Notes under the pieces: model-generated
The model's database searches: none
What the model was told of the DNA's origin: nothing
The model's input: only the letters and a program-made list of their open reading frames with translations
Assembly: GCA_017465945.1 (NCBI GenBank)
Contig: JAFTVD010000005.1
Location: 1-46,603, forward strand
Origin: Alphaproteobacteria bacterium
GTDB taxonomy: Bacteria; Pseudomonadota; Alphaproteobacteria; RF32; CAG-239
Length of the DNA stretch: 46,603 bases
Direction: 5' to 3'
Program-made: the position numbers and the translations under genes
Shown here: piece after piece, positions 42,550 through 46,603 of the stretch
Layout: each line of letters opens with the position of its first letter
How positions within the stretch are numbered: position 1 is the first letter of the stretch

Positions 42550-42674
42550 AAAGCCGTAGGCTTTGCATAGGCTTTGATAAAGTGCTGTGCTATGAGTGAC
42601 GCCATGAGCGTAGTGTACAAAAAAGCGTACATGAGCGAGTGCCGACACTCATATGATAGTGCTTTAGCAAAGCC
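42550..42674 (+). repeat. Two-hairpin structured repeat (copy 3)
   Basis: Hairpin 1 AAAGCC-GTA-GGCTTT (42550-42564). Hairpin 2 (42570-42674) has outer arms GGCTTTGATAAAGTGCT and AGTGCTTTAGCAAAGCC, but middle arms ATGAGTG/CACTCAT in place of ATTTATTTGC/GCAAATAAAT: different sequence, same pairing. Confidence 0.72.
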
Positions 42675-42767
42675 CCAAAAGGAGCAATTTTGCAATCATG
42701 ACCACTGATATACAAAGCCCCAAAAGGAGCAATTTTGCAATCATAACCTCTAATATACAAAGCCCCC
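42675..42767 (+). repeat. Tandem 46-bp repeats (copies 2 and 3)
   Basis: Two head-to-tail units of AAAAGGAGCAATTTTGCAAT, then catgacc or cataacc, then atatacaaagcccc, matching 831-876. Confidence 0.75.
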
Positions 42768-42783
42768 CTCACACACACATAAT

Positions 42784-42972
42784 CTAACCGCCTAAAACAT
42801 CCTTCCTCTCATACCCATTCTCTTTGGATAAAAGTTGGGAAACCGCCCCCATTTTCTTCTTACGCTTTTTTTCCAACTCATAAGCTAATTCATGATTATC
42901 CACCACTTCAGGCTCAACTGGTTTTGTTGAGCTAACATTTACCACTTTAGTCGAACTAAAAACCGAACTCAT
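42784..42972 (-). CDS. Small phage protein between terminase and portal
   Basis: 62 residues, polar and Val/Ser-rich N-terminus, then a basic helix (ELAYELEKKRKKKMGAVSQLLSKENGY). AAAGGA lies 7 nt before the ATG. Podoviruses of the BPP-1 and T7-like groups often have a small unknown gene here. It is not a known family to me. Confidence 0.65.
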   Translation of the reverse strand: MSSVFSSTKVVNVSSTKPVEPEVVDNHELAYELEKKRKKKMGAVSQLLSKENGYERKDVLGG

Positions 42973-42990
42973 ATTACATTCCTTTCATAT

Positions 42991-43017
42991 AAAAAAAAAA
43001 AATAGGCTTTCGCCCTT
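42991..43017 (-). terminator. Terminator between large terminase and the small phage gene
   Basis: On the minus strand GGGC-GAAA-GCCT (short stem, GNRA loop) then a run of at least ten T, about 20 nt before the next start codon. Confidence 0.65.
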
Positions 43018-43028
43018 ATTAAAAAAAA

Positions 43029-44324
43029 TCAAAAATAAACCCCATCATCAACAAAATCACATTGCCTCATTCGATGAGCCCCACATAATAATTCTACATT
43101 TTTAACAGCAAAACTAAGCGCAATAGCATCTCCTAAATCAGTTGAATGTCCAATGCGTTTTTTTATATCAGCTTTTGCCTCTAATTGTAATCTCCCCACA
43201 GCATCATACATCTTCAAAGGTGCAGTCAAATCTTCAACAATTCCATCAATTTTAGGAAGCCTAACAGGCACATCAGACTTCAACCATTCTCTAACCCTAT
43301 CCCACATTTCAGCCCGCCTATTAACATACCTTTCAGGACATTCTGCTCTTTCACCAAAATTAACTGCAACAACTTCATTAATAAACCCATTATTAATCAA
43401 AATATCATAAACACCCGCCCCACATCCGCCAACATCAATAAAAACCTTTTGCGGTCTATATTCAGCAATCATTCCCGAAACTTGATGAGCCACTTGTACT
43501 AAATCAAGCTTTTCAAACGTAATAATTTTTTCAACCATTCTCCCTCTTCTCAAACAAATAGCTGTTTTATCATCACCAAATCTAGCCACATCAACCCCCA
43601 TAATAAGAGGAACCATTGCGCTAATATTCTCAACCCTATTTTCAAATGCTTTATAAACTTCCTCTCGCCCAATCAAATGGTTACCAGCCAATCTTCTTGG
43701 CTCTCCCTCCCAAACATGAAGATACTCTTCATAGTTTTCGCTTTTCATTTTTAAGGCAATTTTTTTCATATCACTTGGGCAATACGGATTATCATAAAAA
43801 TTAACTTTTCTTAAAATCACATCATTATCTTCTTTCAATGCCAAAGCTTTCCACACAGGGTCTGCCTCTTCTTCTCTGTTTAATGATAACCAAATTTCCG
43901 CCCCCTCTTTTCTAATTGTTGGGTCCAAAATTTCCCACGCTCTAGCAGATATTTTTTGTGCTTCTTCCACCCAACAAATATCAACCCCCTCCAAAGATTT
44001 AATATTCTGGGCATTATGTTCTAATACCCCCTTAAATATAAATTTAGACTTATTTTTAAGATTAACAATTTTGTCCTCATAAATACGATATTCCTTTAAT
44101 CCATAAAAATTAATCCTATCTACAATAAGCTTAAAAACAGAATCTTTAATAGAATTTTGCACTTCTCTAACACACGCCACAAGCACTTTTTTACTAGTAG
44201 CTTTTATCAATAACGCATCAGCAAACGCAAAAGATTTTCCTCCCGCTCTTCCACCATAAAACATTTTATATCTAACTTTTTTAGTCAACAATTCACTAAA
44301 AGCTCTAGGCAACTCTACTTTCAT
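43029..44324 (-). CDS. Phage terminase large subunit
   Basis: 431 residues, full length. The ATPase domain has Walker A GGRAGGKS (24-31), Walker B with catalytic Glu in VDICWVEEA (about 113-121) and the coupling motif LSLNRE. The nuclease domain shows MGVDVARFGDDKTA (first Asp), IDVGGCGAGVYD and STDLGDAIALSFA (last Asp). It is of the Terminase_3/PBSX type. It cuts and pumps DNA into the head; which DNA it packages (own genome or headful host DNA) cannot be told here. All catalytic residues are present. Confidence 0.95.
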   Translation of the reverse strand: MKVELPRAFSELLTKKVRYKMFYGGRAGGKSFAFADALLIKATSKKVLVACVREVQNSIKDSVFKLIVDRINFYGLKEYRIYEDKIVNLKNKSKFIFKGVLEHNAQNIKSLEGVDICWVEEAQKISARAWEILDPTIRKEGAEIWLSLNREEEADPVWKALALKEDNDVILRKVNFYDNPYCPSDMKKIALKMKSENYEEYLHVWEGEPRRLAGNHLIGREEVYKAFENRVENISAMVPLIMGVDVARFGDDKTAICLRRGRMVEKIITFEKLDLVQVAHQVSGMIAEYRPQKVFIDVGGCGAGVYDILINNGFINEVVAVNFGERAECPERYVNRRAEMWDRVREWLKSDVPVRLPKIDGIVEDLTAPLKMYDAVGRLQLEAKADIKKRIGHSTDLGDAIALSFAVKNVELLCGAHRMRQCDFVDDGVYF

Positions 44325-44342
44325 AATTTCACCCTTTTTTCA

Positions 44343-44723
44343 TCACACAAATTTCACCATAATTTCTTTAACACAATCCCCCTCATCATCTCCAAATTCT
44401 TCCCCTACACCCGAAATATCATTAGATGCCTTTTGTACTAACCACTTCATAGTTTCAATCAAAAGTTTAGCTGTAGAATTATCAATTTCGCCATTTTTCA
44501 ATTCTTGAACAATAACACGAATATCATCCACACATTTATCCGCATAATCATTAATCGCACATAAATACATTTCTTTAATTTTTTCATCTTTTGCCACTTC
44601 ATCATAAAACTCCCTTGTCGAAATCCCAACATTAAAACATCCTGCATAAAGAGACTTCCCTTCACGCACCATATCCAAAACCTCTAAAACTTTTTTTCTT
44701 TTTTTTGAAATATAATTTCTCAA
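44343..44723 (-). CDS. Phage terminase small subunit
   Basis: 126 residues beginning at TTG (AGGAGG 4 nt before; no ATG nearby). The N-terminal helix-turn-helix (VLEVLDMVREGKSLYAGCFNVGISTREFYDEVAKD) and the following helices (LCAINDYADKCVDDIRVIVQEL, then AKLLIETMKWLVQKA) match Sf6-type small terminases, which recognise the packaging site. It is first in the packaging operon. A short leader hairpin lies 23 nt upstream. Confidence 0.82.
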   Translation of the reverse strand: MRNYISKKRKKVLEVLDMVREGKSLYAGCFNVGISTREFYDEVAKDEKIKEMYLCAINDYADKCVDDIRVIVQELKNGEIDNSTAKLLIETMKWLVQKASNDISGVGEEFGDDEGDCVKEIMVKFV

Positions 44724-44746
44724 AACCCCTCCTTAAAAAATAAAAA

Positions 44747-44766
44747 CAAAAAATGCGTCATCACGC
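44747..44766 (-). terminator. Possible leader terminator of the terminase operon
   Basis: On the minus strand GCGT-GATG-ACGC then six T and TGTTTTTATTTTTT. The stem is short, so the call is weak, but the position equals that of the other leader hairpins. Confidence 0.45.
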
Positions 44767-44779
44767 CCCCTTTCTCCTT

Positions 44780-44955
44780 TTCGTCATTGCGAGGCTCCCT
44801 ATCCTTCGTCATTGCGAGAGGCAAAACCTCGAAGCAATCCACTCCCCCTCGTCATTGCGAGAGGCAACGCCTCGAAGCAATCCACTCCCTTCTCCGTCAT
44901 TGCGCCCCCTCTCTCCGTCATTGCGAGGAGCATCAGCGACGAAGCAATCCATTCA
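44780..44955. repeat. Palindromic repeat cluster
   Basis: Four ATTGCGAG/GCAATCC units between the divergent terminase and lipoprotein genes. No gene in 44724-45032. Confidence 0.82.
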
Positions 44956-44975
44956 ATCCCCCTTCACTTTTTATA

Positions 44976-45003
44976 TTGACTTTTCTCCTCAAACTCCTAT
45001 CAT
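44976..45003 (+). promoter_or_regulatory. Promoter of the lipoprotein gene at 45033
   Basis: TTGACT (44976-44981), a 16-bp spacer and TATCAT (44998-45003), parallel to 14346-14373. Confidence 0.6.
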
Positions 45004-45032
45004 ATCCTAAACTACCCAAAGGAGCTCAAAAA

Positions 45033-45443
45033 ATGAAAAAAGTTATCGTAATACTTGCCATTCTTGTTGCATCTTGCACAACCTTAAAAAAAGACAAATT
45101 TGTAAACCCTATTTTTTACAAAACAATGCACCCAATATCAATAACAGCATGGAAAACAAAACTAACGCCAACTTCATATATAAGCCAAAATGATGGAAAA
45201 AAGATAACAGGAAATTGCATTTTATTAGAAAATGAACAGAACTACATTAAACTAAAATGTGAAATGCAATATCCTGAAAAAAATTATACTAAAACTGAAA
45301 TTATAAAGTATGAAATTTCTATAAATATGCCTCCATATCTTTACAACGAGAATGAACAAGAAATAATAGAATATACACTTGAAAATGAAACAAGTGAAAA
45401 ATTTTCCTCAAAAATAGCTTTCAGTGTAAATACCAAAGAATAA
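45033..45443 (+). CDS. Small lipoprotein, family L
   Basis: 136 residues from ATG 45033 (AAGGAG 8 nt before); a longer frame to the left is only repeat sequence. MKKVIVILAILVASC (lipobox, Cys15) and the next 14 residues, with the leader, are nearly identical in DNA to 14404-14868; the remainder is different apart from a LTPTSYIS strand and two Cys. It converges on a lysozyme fragment. Lipid-anchored, function unknown, possibly immunity. Confidence 0.78.
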   Translation: MKKVIVILAILVASCTTLKKDKFVNPIFYKTMHPISITAWKTKLTPTSYISQNDGKKITGNCILLENEQNYIKLKCEMQYPEKNYTKTEIIKYEISINMPPYLYNENEQEIIEYTLENETSEKFSSKIAFSVNTKE

Positions 45444-45469
45444 GGATGATTATATAATCATCCTTATTC
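45438..45469. terminator. Perfect 15-bp stem terminator
   Basis: GAATAAGGATGATTA-TA-TAATCATCCTTATTC is fully symmetric, includes the TAA stop of the lipoprotein and is followed by TTTCC. It is likely bidirectional. Confidence 0.8.
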
Positions 45470-45508
45470 TTTCCTATATATTACTTTGTAAAATATAATA
45501 TATATTTT

Positions 45509-45630
45509 TTAATATCTTACATTTTTAAGTTTTCTTAACATATCTTGAGTTTTTTTATTTCTATCAACAAATCTTTCATCATTTTTACTCCTTACCCTTC
45601 CATAAGTTTCAGCCAAATTAAAATGCAATC
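45509..45630 (-). pseudogene. GH24 lysozyme C-terminal remnant
   Basis: A minus-strand open stretch reads LAETYGRVRSKNDERFV, then DRNKKTQDMLRKLKNVRY-stop. It matches the end of hydrolase B (ERNKATQERLRKLKDVVY). The catalytic part is absent. It follows an exported-protein gene on the same strand, as 14891-15020 does. Confidence 0.6.
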
Positions 45631-45632
45631 AC

Positions 45633-46367
45633 TTAATTATGATATTCCTCAAAATAATCTTTTACTTCTTTCTTAACAAATTCTTTTACATCTGCAGCTA
45701 TTGACGTCCCTACACTAATAGGAGGCATATATTCATCTTGAATATAATACATATTTTTTCTAACAATCCTATATTTTTCAATCATATCATCAAACGACTT
45801 TTTATAATCATAAGAATTTGACGGATGAACAGCATCAAAAAATTCAAATAAAGCACTTTTATAACATTCAGTTTTTTTCTCAATAGAGTTAACTAAATCA
45901 TCATATTCATTTATTTTTTCATCCGCACTAAACCTTTTTTCATCACATTGTTTAAATTTTTCTTCTGCAGTTTTAACTGAATGTTTTACTTCTACTACTC
46001 TATCCTCTCTTATATTCATAACATCAAAAGAAGACATAAATTCACAACCAATAAACAATCCCAAATTTAAATACTTTGTATTCTCTGCTAATCTCACAAA
46101 CAAATAATTTGCTCCATATTCCTTATCTTCTATTATAAATTTACGATATTCATCATTTTCTAAAAATTGTTCATTAAAAATAATATCTTCAAATTTTACA
46201 ATTTTAGCTTTAGGATAAGAAAGAAGCACAATTTCCTGTGCTTCTTTCAGTACAGATTTTGCTTTTTCCATTTCTTCATTTGTTATATTATCACAACCTA
46301 ACTCATCTGCGAAACAATGAGTTCCCATAACACACAATACAAACAATAGAAAAAACTTTTTCATCAT
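45633..46367 (-). CDS. Exported protein, family S
   Basis: 244 residues, with the signal peptide MMKKFFLLFVLCVMGTHCFA. The mature part resembles 8260-9003 and 11728-12423: FIIEDKEYGANYLFVRLAENTKYLNLGLFIGCEF, then a helical half with spaced Cys (KFKQCDEKRF, KKTECYKSALFEFF). It ends differently, with a helical tail and no final CxxxCG. Its ATG overlaps the stop of the hydrolase fragment before it (ATGA), so the two were translated together, as toxin-immunity pairs often are. Confidence 0.8.
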   Translation of the reverse strand: MMKKFFLLFVLCVMGTHCFADELGCDNITNEEMEKAKSVLKEAQEIVLLSYPKAKIVKFEDIIFNEQFLENDEYRKFIIEDKEYGANYLFVRLAENTKYLNLGLFIGCEFMSSFDVMNIREDRVVEVKHSVKTAEEKFKQCDEKRFSADEKINEYDDLVNSIEKKTECYKSALFEFFDAVHPSNSYDYKKSFDDMIEKYRIVRKNMYYIQDEYMPPISVGTSIAADVKEFVKKEVKDYFEEYHN

Positions 46368-46584
46368 TTTACTAATCCCCTTTTACGTTTTTGGTGCCTT
46401 TGATATGGTATTTTACCTAAATAATCCTCATATTTAGTTAAAAAATCGTTTCTTCTTTCAATAAATAACTCATCAAAACCATCATTTACCATCTGACCTA
46501 ACGTATTATTTGCATACTTTTTTGTTTTACCTAAAAATATTGTCCTATTCCTCTCCCCATCTCTTGTTTTGCCCTCATCTCGTC
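46364..46584 (-). pseudogene. Muramidase-like C-terminal fragment, cut by a palindromic repeat
   Basis: The frame is open from the repeat junction near 46584 to the TGA at 46364-46366, without a start codon at its head. It reads ERNRTIFLGKTKKYANN, then MVNDGFDELFIERRNDFLTKY and a basic end. The IERRNDFLTKY helix recalls the end of GH108-type lysozymes; the assignment is loose. The repeat at 46581-46603 replaces its 5' part. Confidence 0.45.
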
Positions 46585-46603
46585 ATTGCGAGGAGTGAAA
46601 CGA
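46581..46603. repeat. Palindromic repeat at the right edge
   Basis: cgtcattgcgaggagtgaaa is the first half of the ATTGCGAG/GCAATCC family; it runs off the window. Confidence 0.7.

Noticed and set aside
42426..42778. Minus-strand ORFs with repeated CKIAPFGAL
   Set aside because: They only translate the tandem 46-bp repeats and the hairpin repeat.
44787..45032. A longer N-terminus for the lipoprotein at 45033
   Set aside because: The added residues come from palindromic repeats; the ATG at 45033 has a Shine-Dalgarno and the lipobox start matches 14404.

Overview
The window looks like chromosome of an AT-rich, probably host-associated alphaproteobacterium. RpoD and DnaG are alphaproteobacterial in type, and yqeY-dnaG is the order usual in that class. 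I cannot name the genus. Several gene families are typical of uncultured gut or symbiotic lineages (ankyrin, LRR and HxEEI-type repeat proteins), and small palindromic repeats crowd almost every larger intergenic gap.

Layout. 1-658: an LRR/ankyrin-like gene that runs off the left edge. 671-1294: a stack of structured repeats, then the rpoD promoter. 1295-3352: rpoD. 3427-6073: two paralogous repeat proteins. 6157-19000: an array of peptidoglycan hydrolase genes, broken hydrolase remnants and small exported proteins. 19089-19163: tRNA-Glu(TTC). 19299-32064 and 35658-35999: the head, tail and ejection-protein genes of a T7/BPP-1-like podovirus (internal virion proteins, tail adaptor, capsid, scaffold, Bbp19-like protein). 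32065-36735: repeats, a pair of paralogous 250-residue proteins, an ankyrin protein and a second LRR gene. 37238-40541: the host genes dnaG, yqeY and a MJ0042 zinc-ribbon membrane protein. 40706-44723: the front of the same phage module (portal, small protein, large and small terminase subunits). 44724-46603: repeats, a lipoprotein gene, an exported protein and two hydrolase fragments.

Three things stand out. (1) The virion and packaging genes are intact and in T7 order, but the host dnaG operon sits between portal and scaffold. The window shows no integrase, repressor or replication gene. This fits a domesticated phage-like particle or gene-transfer-agent-like element as well as it fits an old prophage. 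(2) The hydrolase array has polymorphic-toxin architecture: one conserved N-terminal region (about 130 residues) is joined to unrelated muramidase domains (GH24, SYG-type, GH108). Truncated catalytic cassettes lie around, each beside a small gene with a signal peptide or lipobox, which is where immunity proteins against periplasmic hydrolases would act. (3) Intrinsic terminators stand about 20-45 nt upstream of start codons of phage genes and of two hydrolase genes, with a closely similar sequence at 6.9, 19.0, 32.1 and 36.0 kb. This suggests the two systems share attenuation or antitermination control.

The exported-protein genes also share near-identical 'heads' (promoter, ribosome binding site and start of the signal peptide) in front of different bodies. 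A hairpin repeat adjoining both rpoD and dnaG shows compensatory base changes. Functions inferred from family resemblance were read by eye; no database search was run.
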